A DNA stretch of 64,000 nt from Pseudomonadota bacterium. GTDB taxonomy: Bacteria > Pseudomonadota > Alphaproteobacteria > Acetobacterales > Acetobacteraceae. Both the position numbers and the translations under genes were made by a program. Positions 54,104-63,723 of the stretch are shown here, one piece after another (position 1 is the first letter of the stretch; every line of letters begins with the position of its first letter). The stretch is from contig JAJZBV010000005.1 of assembly GCA_021851785.1 (NCBI GenBank), positions 1 to 64,000 of the forward strand, in the 5' to 3' direction. Under the pieces are notes generated by a model that worked only from the letters and a program-made list of their open reading frames with translations, did not search any database and was not told where the DNA came from.

Positions 54104-54314
54104 GATGCTGCGGGTGACCCAGATCGCCTCCGCCGCCGGGCGCAAGCCGGGCCAGCGCGAGACCCTGATCGGGCTTGGGCTCAACAAGCTGCACCGTTCC
54201 CGCATCGTGCCGGACACGCCCAGCGCGCGCGGCATGATCCGGAAAGTGGCGCATCTCATCACGGTGACCGATCTTCCGGAGACGTCGCCAGCGGCCGAGG
54301 AGGGCGCGCGGTAA
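54096..54314 (+). CDS. rpmD: 50S ribosomal protein L30
   Basis: The 72-residue protein contains [20 protein letters not shown] followed by [20 protein letters not shown], the standard L30 motif, and an acidic tail. ATG 54096 lies inside the end of rpsE, with GGAGG just upstream. The stop overlaps the rplO ATG by one base (TAATG). Confidence 0.96.
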   Translation: MPKMLRVTQIASAAGRKPGQRETLIGLGLNKLHRSRIVPDTPSARGMIRKVAHLITVTDLPETSPAAEEGAR

Positions 54315-54808
54315 TGCTTCTCAATGAATTGCGTGACAACCCCGGCGCGCGCCGGCGCTCAAAGCGGCTCGGCCGCGGTATCGGCTCGGGCAAGGGCAAG
54401 ACGTCCGGCAAGGGCGTCAAGGGGCAAAAGGCGCGCGAAGGTGTGGCGCTGAACGGGTTCGAGGGCGGCCAGCTGCCGATCTATCGGCGTCTGCCCAAGC
54501 GCGGATTCGTCAATATTTTTCGTAAAATATATGCGCCGCTCAATCTCGGCGCGTTGCAAAAGGCGATCAGCGAGGGGCGGATCGACGCGACCCAGCCGAT
54601 CACCGAGGCGTTGCTGGCCGCGGCCGGGCTGGTGCGCACCCGCGGCACGGCCGGGGTTCGGTTACTTGCCGAGGGCACGATCACCCAGGCGGTGACCATC
54701 AAGGTCTCCGGTGCTTCGGCGGCGGCGATGCAGCGCGTCACGGAAGCCGGCGGGCAGGTCGAGGTCAGTGTCCCCGCGCGCCGCGACGAGGCGGCGGAGT
54801 CGCGCTGA
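54314..54808 (+). CDS. rplO: 50S ribosomal protein L15
   Basis: The 164 residues begin [20 protein letters not shown], continue with the Gly/Lys-rich [37 protein letters not shown] and [20 protein letters not shown]15 is a late 50S assembly protein. A gap of 201 bases with a hairpin separates it from secY. Confidence 0.97.
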   Translation: MLLNELRDNPGARRRSKRLGRGIGSGKGKTSGKGVKGQKAREGVALNGFEGGQLPIYRRLPKRGFVNIFRKIYAPLNLGALQKAISEGRIDATQPITEALLAAAGLVRTRGTAGVRLLAEGTITQAVTIKVSGASAAAMQRVTEAGGQVEVSVPARRDEAAESR

Positions 54809-54929
54809 GGCGGGATTCGCGTCACGCCCATTGGCGTTGCGGGTTGCGAGACGATGCGCGGAAAAGCGCCCCCAGGCTCATCCCCACAGCTTGCGGGGTT
54901 CTGCTATGATCGGCGCGGGCTTGCCTCAG

Positions 54930-54947
54930 GTGCCCCTGACGGGGCAC
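54930..54947. promoter_or_regulatory. Perfect hairpin upstream of secY
   Basis: GTGCCCC (54930-54936) and GGGGCAC (54941-54947) pair perfectly around TGAC, in the 201-base rplO-secY gap, about 60 bases before secY. There is no T-tract. It could be an attenuator, processing or protein-binding site. Confidence 0.45.
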
Positions 54948-55009
54948 ACTTCCACGTGAGCGCCGACCGGCGACGATGATCAAGGGGCGGGCATGATAAG
55001 GAAAAACGC

Positions 55010-56353
55010 ATGGCGTCGGCAGCCGAGCAATTAGCGTCCAGCCTCAATCTCGGCGTACTCGCCAAGGCGACCGAACTCAAAAAGCGCATCTGGTTCACCC
55101 TCGGCGCGCTGATCGTCTATCGCGTCGGCACCTATATTCCGTTGCCTGGGGTCGATACCTCGGTGATGGGCGAACTCATGGCCCAGCATGGCGGCGGCAT
55201 TCTCGGCATGTTCGACATGTTCACCGGCGGCGCCTTGCGGCGGATGACGGTGTTTGCCCTCAACATCATGCCCTATATCAGCGCCAGCATCATCGTCCAA
55301 TTGATGTCGGCGGCGCTGCCGTCGCTCGAAGCCCTCAAGAAGGAGGGCGAGAGCGGGCGGAAGAAGATGAACCAATATACCCGCTATCTCACCGTGGTGA
55401 TCGCCATGTTCCAAGCCTATGGCATCACTTTGGGGCTGGAGAGCATGCGCGGCAGTTTCGGCCCGGCGGTGATCGATCCCGGCTGGTTCTTCCGCCTGAG
55501 CGCGGTGGTGACGCTGGTCGGGGGCACGATGTTCCTGATGTGGATCGGCGAGCAGATCACCGCGCGCGGCATCGGCAATGGCATCAGCCTGATCATCTTC
55601 TCCGGCATCGTCGCCAATCTGCCGCATGCGCTGGCGAGCCTGCTCGAACTCGGGCGAACCGGGGCGCTGTCGCCGGTGTTCATCGTCGGTTTCATGATCA
55701 TCGCCGTCCTGGTGATCGGCTTCATCGTGTTCATGGAGCGGGCACATCGGCGCGTCGTGGTGCAATACCCGAAGCGCCAGGTGGGCAGCCGCATGTTCGG
55801 TGGCGATTCGACGCATATGCCGCTCAAGCTCAACACCGCCGGCGTCATTCCGCCGATTTTCGCGAGTTCCATCCTGCTCATTCCCGCCACCATCGCCGGA
55901 TTTTCGCATGGTGGAGGGCCGGTCTGGGTGAACTGGATCGTGAGCCAGCTCGCCCACGGCCAGCCGCTTTATATGGCGCTCTATGCCGCCCTGATCATTT
56001 TCTTTGCCTATTTCTATACCGCGGTGGTGTTCAATCCGCAGGAGACCGCCGACAACCTCAAAAAATATGGCGGCTTCATCCCCGGCATCCGGCCCGGCAA
56101 TGCGACGGCCGAGTATTTCGATTATATTCTGACGCGGCTGACCACCATCGGCGCGATTTATGTCGCGGCGGTCTGTCTCCTGCCGGAAATTCTGATCAGC
56201 CATTATGGCGTGCCGTTCTATTTCGGCGGCACCAGCCTGATGATCATCGTCTCGGTGACGATGGACACCATCACCCAGATCCAGTCGCACCTCCTCGCCC
56301 ATCAATATGAGGGGCTCATCCGCAAGGCGCGGGTGCGCGGACGGGTGCGCTGA
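55010..56353 (+). CDS. secY: Protein translocase channel subunit SecY
   Basis: SecY is the channel of the general secretion translocon. The 447-residue protein has ten predicted membrane helices and the family blocks [59 protein letters not shown] and the cytosolic loop [33 protein letters not shown] near the C-terminus is also conserved. It begins 201 bases after rplO and overlaps adk by one base (TGATG). Confidence 0.98.
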   Translation: MASAAEQLASSLNLGVLAKATELKKRIWFTLGALIVYRVGTYIPLPGVDTSVMGELMAQHGGGILGMFDMFTGGALRRMTVFALNIMPYISASIIVQLMSAALPSLEALKKEGESGRKKMNQYTRYLTVVIAMFQAYGITLGLESMRGSFGPAVIDPGWFFRLSAVVTLVGGTMFLMWIGEQITARGIGNGISLIIFSGIVANLPHALASLLELGRTGALSPVFIVGFMIIAVLVIGFIVFMERAHRRVVVQYPKRQVGSRMFGGDSTHMPLKLNTAGVIPPIFASSILLIPATIAGFSHGGGPVWVNWIVSQLAHGQPLYMALYAALIIFFAYFYTAVVFNPQETADNLKKYGGFIPGIRPGNATAEYFDYILTRLTTIGAIYVAAVCLLPEILISHYGVPFYFGGTSLMIIVSVTMDTITQIQSHLLAHQYEGLIRKARVRGRVR

Positions 56354-57042
56354 TGGCGGCCGGAGGGGGGCTCAACCTCATTCTGCTCGGCCCGCCGGGC
56401 GCCGGGAAAGGCACCCAGGCCAAGCGCCTCGAAGAGCAACACGGCATCGCCCAAATCTCCACCGGAGACATGCTGCGCAGCGAGGTCGCCGCCGGGAGCG
56501 CGATCGGGCGGAAGGCGAAAGCGATCATGGCGGCCGGCGAGTTGGTGCCGGATGAAATCATCATCGCCATGCTCTCGGCGCGGATCGCGCGGCCGGATTG
56601 CACGAGCGGCTTCATTCTGGACGGTTTTCCCCGCACCGTGCCGCAGGCCGAGGCGCTGGACGTCATGCTCGGCGAACACGGGCTGACGCTGAGCGCGGTG
56701 ATCGAACTCAAGGTCGACGATGCGGCGCTGATCGAGCGCATTGCCGGGCGTTTCACCTGCGCCACCTGCGGCGCGGGCTATCATGATGTTTTCAAGCCGC
56801 CGAAAATACCTGGCCACTGTGATGTCTGCGGCGGCACGGCATTCACCCGCCGCGCCGATGACAACCGCGAGACGGTCACCGCCCGGCTCGCCGCCTATCA
56901 TCGCCAGACGGCGCCGATCTTGCCTTACTATGCGGCGCAGGAGCGGCTCCACAGCGTTGACGGCATGGCCGGGATCGAGGATGTGACGGCGGCCGTGGAG
57001 CGGGTTTTGGATGGGCTCGGCGGCGATGTCACGAAAAAATGA
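56353..57042 (+). CDS. adk: Adenylate kinase
   Basis: Adk interconverts ATP, AMP and ADP. The 229-residue protein has the P-loop [10 protein letters not shown] at residues 13-22, [17 protein letters not shown] and the LID domain. Here the LID keeps four cysteines, C136, C139, C156 and C159, a structural zinc site absent in E. coli. It is translationally coupled to secY by TGATG, as in the typical secY-adk order. A promoter-like site begins just after its stop. Confidence 0.97.
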   Translation: MAAGGGLNLILLGPPGAGKGTQAKRLEEQHGIAQISTGDMLRSEVAAGSAIGRKAKAIMAAGELVPDEIIIAMLSARIARPDCTSGFILDGFPRTVPQAEALDVMLGEHGLTLSAVIELKVDDAALIERIAGRFTCATCGAGYHDVFKPPKIPGHCDVCGGTAFTRRADDNRETVTARLAAYHRQTAPILPYYAAQERLHSVDGMAGIEDVTAAVERVLDGLGGDVTKK

Positions 57043-57052
57043 TCGCACAAGA

Positions 57053-57080
57053 TTGACACTCGCGTGTCAGCCTGTATAGT
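57053..57080 (+). promoter_or_regulatory. Strong sigma70-type promoter of rpsM-rpsK-rpoA-rplQ
   Basis: TTGACA (57053-57058) matches the -35 consensus exactly. TATAGT (57075-57080) matches the -10 in five of six positions, with a 16-base spacer. It lies right after adk and leaves a leader of about 160 bases before rpsM. Confidence 0.8.
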
Positions 57081-57248
57081 GCGCGCCTCGCATGTCGCCC
57101 CGACGAATGGGGTGTGGCTTTTTGCGGGGAAAGACAAGGCGGAAAAACAGGCGACCTGAGCGCTTTAGCGCGGCAGGGCGTTGGTTCGTTTTTTGCGGGT
57201 TCGAGTTGTGTCGGCCGCAATCGGCCGGCTGGTGAGGAGTGAAGAAGC

Positions 57249-57626
57249 GTGGCGCGCATTGCCGGGGTGAATATTCCAACCAATAAGCGGGTAACGATAG
57301 GGCTTCGCTATATTTACGGGATTGGCCCGACCAAGGCCGCCGCGATCTGCACTGCGCTCGGCATCCCGGACGAGCGCCGCGTCAATCAGCTCAGTGACGA
57401 CGAAGTCCTGCGCATCCGTGAGCTGATCGATCGCGAATACCGCGTCGAAGGCGACCTACGCCGTGAAGTGGCGATGAATATCAAGCGTTTGATGGATCTC
57501 GGCTGCTATCGTGGCCTTCGTCATCGTCGCGGCCTGCCGGTGCGCGGCCAGCGCACCCATACCAATGCCCGCACACGCAAAGGCAAGGCGGTTGCCATCG
57601 CTGGTAAAAAGAAAGTGACGAAGTAG
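57249..57626 (+). CDS. rpsM: 30S ribosomal protein S13
   Basis: S13 contacts tRNA and S19 in the 30S head. The 125 residues begin [20 protein letters not shown] and include [14 protein letters not shown] and [20 protein letters not shown], the signature near the C-terminus. The start is GTG 57249, behind GGTGAGGAG. It opens the alpha operon, with a separate promoter upstream. Confidence 0.98.
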   Translation: MARIAGVNIPTNKRVTIGLRYIYGIGPTKAAAICTALGIPDERRVNQLSDDEVLRIRELIDREYRVEGDLRREVAMNIKRLMDLGCYRGLRHRRGLPVRGQRTHTNARTRKGKAVAIAGKKKVTK

Positions 57627-57696
57627 TTCTTTGTCCACGATCTGGCTCACCATCATCCTTGCCATCACCCAATAGACGACCGACAGGACGAAATTC

Positions 57697-58092
57697 ATGG
57701 CCAAGCCCGCCCAGGCCGCGCGCCCGCGCAAGAAAGAACGCAAGAACATTACATCCGGCGTTGCTCATGTCGCGGCGACCTTCAACAACACCATGGTGAC
57801 CATCACCGATTCCCAGGGCAACGCGATCGCGTGGTCCTCGGCGGGGAGCCAGGGTTTCAAGGGCAGCCGGAAATCGACGCCCTATGCCGCGCAGGTGGCC
57901 GCGGAAGAAGCGGGGCGCAAGGCGCGCGAGCACGGCATGGAGACCTTGGAGATCGAGGTCAGCGGTCCGGGCTCGGGGCGCGAAAGTGCTCTCCGCGCGC
58001 TGCAGGCGGTCGGCTTTGCCATCACCGCCATCCGTGACACGACCGCCATTCCGCATAATGGCTGCCGTCCGCGCAAGCGGCGTCGCGTCTGA
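57697..58092 (+). CDS. rpsK: 30S ribosomal protein S11
   Basis: The 131-residue protein shows [40 protein letters not shown] and the end [18 protein letters not shown] with [19 protein letters not shown]11 forms part of the platform near the E site. It is followed by rpoA after 95 bases. Confidence 0.98.
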   Translation: MAKPAQAARPRKKERKNITSGVAHVAATFNNTMVTITDSQGNAIAWSSAGSQGFKGSRKSTPYAAQVAAEEAGRKAREHGMETLEIEVSGPGSGRESALRALQAVGFAITAIRDTTAIPHNGCRPRKRRRV

Positions 58093-58187
58093 TCGTCGCC
58101 TCTGGTCGGGATCTCGGGTCGAGATGTCCGGCGGAGGGGGCAAAGTTCCGCGCTTTCGCGAGCGCATTCATTGCAGATGAGGCAAGC

Positions 58188-59207
58188 GTGGTCATCCAGA
58201 GAAACTGGCAATCGCTGATCAAGCCGGAGAAGCTGGAAGTTGAGTCCGGCGCGGTTCCTTCTTGTGTTGCAACGATCATCGCCGAGCCGCTCGAGCGTGG
58301 CTTCGGCATGACGCTCGGCAACGCCATCCGTCGCATCCTGCTCTCGTCGTTGCAGGGTGCCGCGGTGACCTCGGTGCAGATCGACGGCGTGCTGCATGAA
58401 TTCAGCAGCATTCCCGGCGTGCGCGAAGATGTCACCGATATCGTGCTCAACATCAAGCAGCTTGGGCTCCGCATGCATGGCGAGGGCCCGAAGCGCATGG
58501 TGCTCTCGGCGACGGGGCCGGGCGAGGTCAAGGCCGGGCAAATTCAGACCGGGCATGACATTGACATCATGAACCGCGATCTCGTCATCTGCACCCTCGA
58601 CGACGGCGCCAAGCTCGGTATCGAATTCACCGTCGAACTCGGCAAAGGTTATATCGCGGCAAGCCAGAATCGCGAGGAAGACAGCCCCATCGGACTCATT
58701 CCGGTGGATGCGATCTTCTCGCCGGTGCGGCGGGTTTCCTACAAGGTCGAGCCGACGCGCGTCGGCCAGGTGACGGATTATGATCGCCTGCTGCTCACGG
58801 TGGAGACCAATGGCGCCGTGACCCCGGAGGATTCGGTGGCGCTCGCCGCGCGCATTTTGCAGGATCAGCTCCAGCTCTTCATCAATTTCGACGAGCCGCA
58901 GCACATTCGTGCCGATGAGCCGCAGGATAATCTGCCGTTCAACCGCAATATGCTGCGCAAGGTGGATGAACTCGAACTCTCCGTCCGTAGCGCCAATTGC
59001 TTGAAGAACGACAATATCATCTATATCGGCGATCTCGTGCAGAAGAGCGAGCAGGAGATGCTGCGGACGCCGAATTTCGGCCGCAAATCGCTGAACGAGA
59101 TCAAGGAAGTGCTCACGACCATGGGGCTCTCCCTTGGCATGACGGTGCCGGGTTGGCCACCAGAGAATATCGAAGACATGGCCAAGCGGCTCGACGAGCC
59201 GTTCTGA
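58188..59207 (+). CDS. rpoA: DNA-directed RNA polymerase subunit alpha
   Basis: The 339-residue protein has the N-terminal assembly domain with [20 protein letters not shown] and the C-terminal DNA- and activator-binding domain with [20 protein letters not shown] and [12 protein letters not shown]. It starts with GTG 58188. Together with rpoB and rpoC in this window all core subunits except omega are encoded. rplQ follows after 19 bases. Confidence 0.98.
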   Translation: MVIQRNWQSLIKPEKLEVESGAVPSCVATIIAEPLERGFGMTLGNAIRRILLSSLQGAAVTSVQIDGVLHEFSSIPGVREDVTDIVLNIKQLGLRMHGEGPKRMVLSATGPGEVKAGQIQTGHDIDIMNRDLVICTLDDGAKLGIEFTVELGKGYIAASQNREEDSPIGLIPVDAIFSPVRRVSYKVEPTRVGQVTDYDRLLLTVETNGAVTPEDSVALAARILQDQLQLFINFDEPQHIRADEPQDNLPFNRNMLRKVDELELSVRSANCLKNDNIIYIGDLVQKSEQEMLRTPNFGRKSLNEIKEVLTTMGLSLGMTVPGWPPENIEDMAKRLDEPF

Positions 59208-59226
59208 GCCCGCGGGGAGAAAGACC

Positions 59227-59658
59227 ATGCGTCACGGGATCGCCGGCCGTAAGCTTGGCGTGACTTCGAGCCATCGCCTCGCCATGTTCCGCAACATGGC
59301 GGTGGCGCTGCTCAAGCATGAGCAGATCACGACAACGCTGCCCAAGGCCAAGGAATTGCGCCCGGTCGCGGAGAAGCTCATCAGCTTGGGCAAGCGCGGC
59401 GGTTTGCATGCGCGCCGTCTTGCTTTCGCCGAATTGCGCGACCAGAAAATTGTCGCAAAACTATTTACCGCGCTCGCGGATCGCTACAAATCACGTGCCG
59501 GTGGCTATACCCGCGTCTTGAAGGCCGGGATGCGCCACGGTGACGCCGCTTCGATGGCGGTGATCGAGCTGGTTGATCGCGATCCCACGGCCAAAGGCCA
59601 GGATAGCGGTCCGCGGCAGGTGAGCGATGACGACGCCGCTCCCGCGGCGGAGACCTGA
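59227..59658 (+). CDS. rplQ: 50S ribosomal protein L17
   Basis: The 143-residue protein begins [20 protein letters not shown], continues [20 protein letters not shown] and has the usual helix [19 protein letters not shown]. The C-terminal 30 residues are an acidic extension. It is the last gene of the ribosomal block. No clear terminator follows. Confidence 0.97.
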   Translation: MRHGIAGRKLGVTSSHRLAMFRNMAVALLKHEQITTTLPKAKELRPVAEKLISLGKRGGLHARRLAFAELRDQKIVAKLFTALADRYKSRAGGYTRVLKAGMRHGDAASMAVIELVDRDPTAKGQDSGPRQVSDDDAAPAAET

Positions 59659-59773
59659 AGACGCGAAATTCGGCATGATGCCACGAGGGTTGCCTGCTTC
59701 AAGCTGACGAGGTGCGCGTGTGCCTCTGCGGCGCCAAACCGCCCCTCCCCGTCATGAATACGGGCGGGTTGTG

Positions 59774-59863
59774 GGATGGGTGGCCGAGCGGTTTAAGGCA
59801 GCGGTCTTGAAAACCGCCATACGTGCAAGCGTATCGTGGGTTCGAATCCCACCCCATCCGCCA
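59774..59863 (+). tRNA. tRNA-Ser (anticodon UGA)
   Basis: The acceptor stem is GGATGGG/CCCATCC with discriminator G and encoded CCA. The anticodon stem CGGT.../...ACCG surrounds CTTGAAA with anticodon TGA. A long variable arm (TACG/CGTA) marks it as class II. The T arm is GTGGG-TTCGAAT-CCCAC. Length is 90 nt with CCA. Confidence 0.97.
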
Positions 59864-59982
59864 CTTCAGAACGGAACTGCGAACGCCGGGCGAAGGCGGT
59901 GGTAGCCGCCACCATCGATCGGAGTCGAAAAAGAACTCCCCCCTGGGCGCCGGATCGTGAGCGCGCCACCAGGCGCCTCGTT

Positions 59983-61158
59983 TCATGCCGCCAGCGCGGC
60001 CACCGCGGCATCGAGGGCGCCAGTGCCGTGTGGGATGCCGGCGCGTTGCAGGCTCATTTCCACGGCGGCGAGGGTCCCCATCACCATTGCCTCGTTGAGG
60101 TCGCCGAGATGGCCGATGCGGAAGACCTTGCCGCCGAGCGCGCCGAGGCCGCCGCCGAGCGAGACGTTGAAGCGCTCGCGCGCGATGGTGCGCACCGCTT
60201 CGGCGTCGAACCCGTCGGGCATCAGGAGGGTGGTGACGGAATCCGATAACCGTTCAGGATTGAGGCAATAAAGCGCGGGGCCGTGATTGCCCGACCAGGC
60301 GCGGACCGCAGCGCGCACCGCGTCGGCGAGGCGGTGGTGACGGGAGAAGACGTTTTCCAGCCCCTCCTCCTCGATCAGGCGGAGCGATTCACGCAGGCCA
60401 TAGAAGAACGTCACCGGAACCGTGCCCATGAAGCTCTTGTGCGGGCGGCCCAGCATCGCTGTCCAGTCGAAATAGCCGCGCGCGAGTCCGGTCTCGCGAT
60501 GCGCCGCCATGCCGCGCTCGGAAACCGCGGTGAAGCTCATCCCGGCGGGCAGCATCAGCCCCTTCTGACTGCCGCCGACCACGGCATCCACCCCCCATTC
60601 GCTCATACGGAAATCGAAGCTGCCGAGCGAGGAGATGGTATCGGCGAGGAACAGCGCCGAATGCCGCGCGGCGTCGATCGCGGCGCGAATGGCGGGAAGC
60701 GGAAGGCAAAGCCCGGTCGAGGTCTCGTTATGGACGGCGCAGACGGCGCGGATCGTCCCCTTGGTATCGGCCCGGAGCGCTTTTTCGATCGCCGCGATCT
60801 CGGCGCCGCGCCGCCAATCGGCGGCGACGGTCTCGACGACGAGGCCGAGCCGCGCCGCCATTGCCGCCCAGGCTTCCGAGAAATAGCCCGAAGCGATCAT
60901 CAGCAGCCGGTCGCCGGGAGAGAAGAGATTGACCAGCGTCGCATCCCAGGCGCCATGGCCGGAGGCGGTATAGAGGAATAATTCGCCGCTGTCCTGGCGC
61001 AAAACCCGCCGCAGCCCGGCGCGGCCGGCTTCATAGACGGCGAAGAACGCCGGGTCGTTGAAATCGACCGAGGCATGGGCGGTCGCCAGCAGGACGCTAT
61101 CGGGGATGTTGGTCGGCCCGGGATTGGCGAAGAAATGGCGGCCGCGCGGCGGAATCAT
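59983..61158 (-). CDS. Class V aminotransferase (serine/alanine-glyoxylate aminotransferase-like)
   Basis: The 391-residue PLP enzyme begins FFANPGPTNIPDSVLLA. It has AVHNETSTG (substrate and cofactor area), ADTISSLGSFDFRMSEWGVD and GGSQKGLMLPAG with Lys199 as the Schiff-base lysine. These fit serine-glyoxylate or alanine-glyoxylate aminotransferases. The exact donor amino acid is not certain. ATG 61158 is used; an AGGAG lies ten bases upstream, a wide spacing. Confidence 0.88.
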   Translation of the reverse strand: MIPPRGRHFFANPGPTNIPDSVLLATAHASVDFNDPAFFAVYEAGRAGLRRVLRQDSGELFLYTASGHGAWDATLVNLFSPGDRLLMIASGYFSEAWAAMAARLGLVVETVAADWRRGAEIAAIEKALRADTKGTIRAVCAVHNETSTGLCLPLPAIRAAIDAARHSALFLADTISSLGSFDFRMSEWGVDAVVGGSQKGLMLPAGMSFTAVSERGMAAHRETGLARGYFDWTAMLGRPHKSFMGTVPVTFFYGLRESLRLIEEEGLENVFSRHHRLADAVRAAVRAWSGNHGPALYCLNPERLSDSVTTLLMPDGFDAEAVRTIARERFNVSLGGGLGALGGKVFRIGHLGDLNEAMVMGTLAAVEMSLQRAGIPHGTGALDAAVAALAA

Positions 61159-61520
61159 GGCGTATGCACTCCTGTTGTCGCGCCCGCGCGCGAGATCCTG
61201 GATCACGGCAACGCGCTGGTTTTTCAGTGCCGCTTTTTTCCGCGTGCGGTCAAGGGCCGGCCGGCGTATCGCGCAATCCCGTCGCCCCCCCCCTGTCCGC
61301 GTGACCAGGTGAACCGCCAGCTTCGTGCCATATGGCCGAATGCGCTGTGGTTTCCGATTTCACCTATGTCACGACGGAACCGGTTGCGCTTACCCTGCCC
61401 GATACCCCCGAACGGCGTATCCTCCCGCCCAGGGGGGTGAGGAACCCACTGCAGCCCCCCCCGTGACCTGTCTTCACGGCAAAATTCGGCCCCTTCCAAA
61501 AACCGCGCGGAGCCGTGAGG
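61159..61520. other. Intergenic region between the aminotransferase and PEBP genes
   Basis: The 362 bases hold no convincing gene. Homopolymer C runs and a GC-rich imperfect hairpin around 61420-61440 are visible. The aminotransferase promoter should lie here, but no good consensus pair was found. Confidence 0.5.
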
Positions 61521-62081
61521 TCAGCGCCCGTAAAGCCCGGTGAGGGTCGCTGAGGCGATGGTGTGGAAATGCAGGTTGAAGCCGACCACCGCCGCCGTCG
61601 TGTCCTTGTTCAGCGGTAATTTATCCACATCGAGCGCGTGCAGCGTGATGATGTAGTGATGCGGCTTGTCACCCGGCGGCGGGCAGGGGCCGCCATAGCC
61701 GGCGATGCCGTAATCGGTGCGGCTTTGGGTTGCGCCGCGCGGCAGGCGGTTGTGATGCGCATCGCCGGCGTTCTTGGCGAGCTGCGTGGCTTTGGCCGGG
61801 ATATTGAACACCACCCAGTGCCAGAAGCCGCTGCCGGTCGGCGCGTCAGGGTCATAGATGGTGAGCGCGTAGCTCTTGGTGTTGGCCGGCGCGTCCGACC
61901 AGGAAAGGCGTGGCGAGAGGTTCTGGCCGGTGCAGCCGAAGCTGTTGAACACCTGCTCATTCTGGATCGTCGCGCCTTCGGGGATATCGGGGCTGGTGAG
62001 GGTGAAACCGTCGGCCCGCGCCGCCCCCGCGATGCCGAGCGAAGCCGCCAACGCCGCCGCCATGATCGGAAATTTGCTCAC
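61521..62081 (-). CDS. YbhB/YbcL-type PEBP family protein, periplasmic
   Basis: The 186-residue protein has a Sec signal peptide (MSKFPIMAAALAASLGIAGA, cleavage near ARA-DG). The phosphatidylethanolamine-binding-protein-like fold follows: GCTGQNLSPRLSWSDAP, the conserved DPDAPTGSGFWHWVVFNIP, and GYGGPCPPPGDKPHHYIITL. Bacterial members (YbhB, YbcL) are of unclear function. The gene lies 36 bases upstream of the AMP-ligase stop on the same strand order. Confidence 0.92.
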   Translation of the reverse strand: MSKFPIMAAALAASLGIAGAARADGFTLTSPDIPEGATIQNEQVFNSFGCTGQNLSPRLSWSDAPANTKSYALTIYDPDAPTGSGFWHWVVFNIPAKATQLAKNAGDAHHNRLPRGATQSRTDYGIAGYGGPCPPPGDKPHHYIITLHALDVDKLPLNKDTTAAVVGFNLHFHTIASATLTGLYGR

Positions 62082-62117
62082 GTTTCTTGTCCCCCAGCAA
62101 TGGTTTGATATGAAAGT

Positions 62118-63689
62118 TTAGCCATTGGCGGGCGGTCTGGCAATCGCCTCACGCAATGTCCGCTTGAGCAGCTTGCCATTGGCGTTACGCGGCAGCGGCT
62201 CGGTCGCGAAACTGATACTCTCCGGCCGCTTGTAATCGGCGAGCAAGGGGGCGCAATGGGCCGCGAGGTCGGCGGCGCTGGCGCTGGCGCCGTCACGGAG
62301 GCGAACGAAAGCGTGGACCCGCTCGCCGAGCACCGGGCAGGGCCGCGCCACCGCCGCCGCCTCGATCACCTCGGGATGGGCGATGAGGGCGTTTTCCACC
62401 TCGACCGAAAACACCTTGTGGCCGCCGCGATTGATCATATCCTTGCCGCGATCGCGGATGTGGACGAAACCCTCGCCGTCGATCACCCCGAGATCGCCGG
62501 AATGCCAGAATCCGGCGGTGAAATTCTCCGCCGTCGCCGCCGCGTCCTGCCAGTAGCCGGGCACCACCATCGGCCCCTGGATCCAGATTTCGCCGATCTC
62601 TCCCCGCGGCACCTCGCGCCCGTGCTCGTCCATCACCATGATTTCGCCGCAGGTAACGGAAAGGCCGACGCTTGCGGCGTGCTCGGCCGTCGCACTCGCG
62701 GGAAGAAACGTCGCCGGCGAGGTGGTCTCGGTCGCGCCATAGCCGTTGATCAGGCGAAGATGCGCAAGTGTCGCCGCGAGCCTGGCGATCACCGCTTCCG
62801 GCATCGGCGCGCCGCCAAATGCGCCGATACGCCAGGCACCGAGATCGCGGGCGGCGAAATCGGGCTCCAGCAGCAACAGCGCATACATCGCCGGAACCAG
62901 GATGGTGTAGGTGAGGCGCTCGCGCTCGGCGAGATCGAGAAAGGCGCCGGCCTTGAATTCGGGCAGCACGATGAGCGCGCCGGCGGCATGGATGGTGGTT
63001 GCGATCACCGGCACGATGCCGGTGACATGCGCCATCGGCACCGCGGCCATGACACGCTCGCCAGGGCCGAGGTCGAGCGCCATCAGGCAATGCAGCACCG
63101 AATGGACGATCCCGAAATGGGTGAGCATCGCCCCTTTCGGCCGCCCGGTGGTGCCCGAGGTGTAAAGCAGCATCGCGACGTCCTCCTCGCCGACCGGCGC
63201 GTCGGTCTCGCACACGCCGGGGCCGGCGAGATCGGCGAAGCGGCTCACCGGGATGCGATGGCGAAGCGCCGGCACCTCCTCCGGCGCCGGCAGCAGGGGC
63301 GCGAGAAGATCCTCGAACACGCACAGCACGGCGCCGCAATGGCCGAGCAGATAGGCAAGGCCCGGGCGCTGCTCACGGATCGAAAGCGGCACCGCGATGG
63401 CGCCGAGCCGGGTGATCGCAAACAGCAGGATCACGAACTCGGCGCGGTTGCCGAGCAGCATCGCCACCCGGTCGCCGGCCCCGACGCCGCGCGCCGCCAA
63501 CCCCGCCGCCACCTCGCCGACCCGCCGCAAAAGCGCGCGATAGGTGAGCCGGGTCGCGCCATCGATCAGCGCCTCGCCGTCCGGGTTGCGCGCGACCGCG
63601 CCTTCGAGCAGCGCCGAGAGACTGGCCGGGCGCTGTTCGAAGCAACGCATGACGCGGTCGCCGTAATGGCGTTCGAACCTGGTTGTCAT
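62118..63689 (-). CDS. AMP-dependent acyl-CoA synthetase/ligase family protein
   Basis: The 523-residue ANL-superfamily enzyme shows the ATP loop MLLYTSGTTGRPKGAML, INGYGATETT, the hinge region SGDLGVIDGEGFVHIRDRGK and the C-terminal catalytic-lysine block LPRNANGKLLKRTL. It activates a carboxylate as an acyl-AMP and usually transfers it to CoA. The acid is unknown; long- or medium-chain fatty acids or a similar compound are likely. ATG 63689 has GGGGAGGAC upstream. It is 34 bases downstream of the SDH-like gene stop on the same strand. Confidence 0.92.
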   Translation of the reverse strand: MTTRFERHYGDRVMRCFEQRPASLSALLEGAVARNPDGEALIDGATRLTYRALLRRVGEVAAGLAARGVGAGDRVAMLLGNRAEFVILLFAITRLGAIAVPLSIREQRPGLAYLLGHCGAVLCVFEDLLAPLLPAPEEVPALRHRIPVSRFADLAGPGVCETDAPVGEEDVAMLLYTSGTTGRPKGAMLTHFGIVHSVLHCLMALDLGPGERVMAAVPMAHVTGIVPVIATTIHAAGALIVLPEFKAGAFLDLAERERLTYTILVPAMYALLLLEPDFAARDLGAWRIGAFGGAPMPEAVIARLAATLAHLRLINGYGATETTSPATFLPASATAEHAASVGLSVTCGEIMVMDEHGREVPRGEIGEIWIQGPMVVPGYWQDAAATAENFTAGFWHSGDLGVIDGEGFVHIRDRGKDMINRGGHKVFSVEVENALIAHPEVIEAAAVARPCPVLGERVHAFVRLRDGASASAADLAAHCAPLLADYKRPESISFATEPLPRNANGKLLKRTLREAIARPPANG

Positions 63690-63723
63690 CGCGTCCTCCC
63701 CAAACTCGACGATCGCCGCTGGA

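Noticed and set aside
61325-61543. Small plus-strand ORF in the aminotransferase-PEBP gap
   Set aside because: It has no ribosome site, an unusual amino-acid composition and it overlaps the PEBP gene end.
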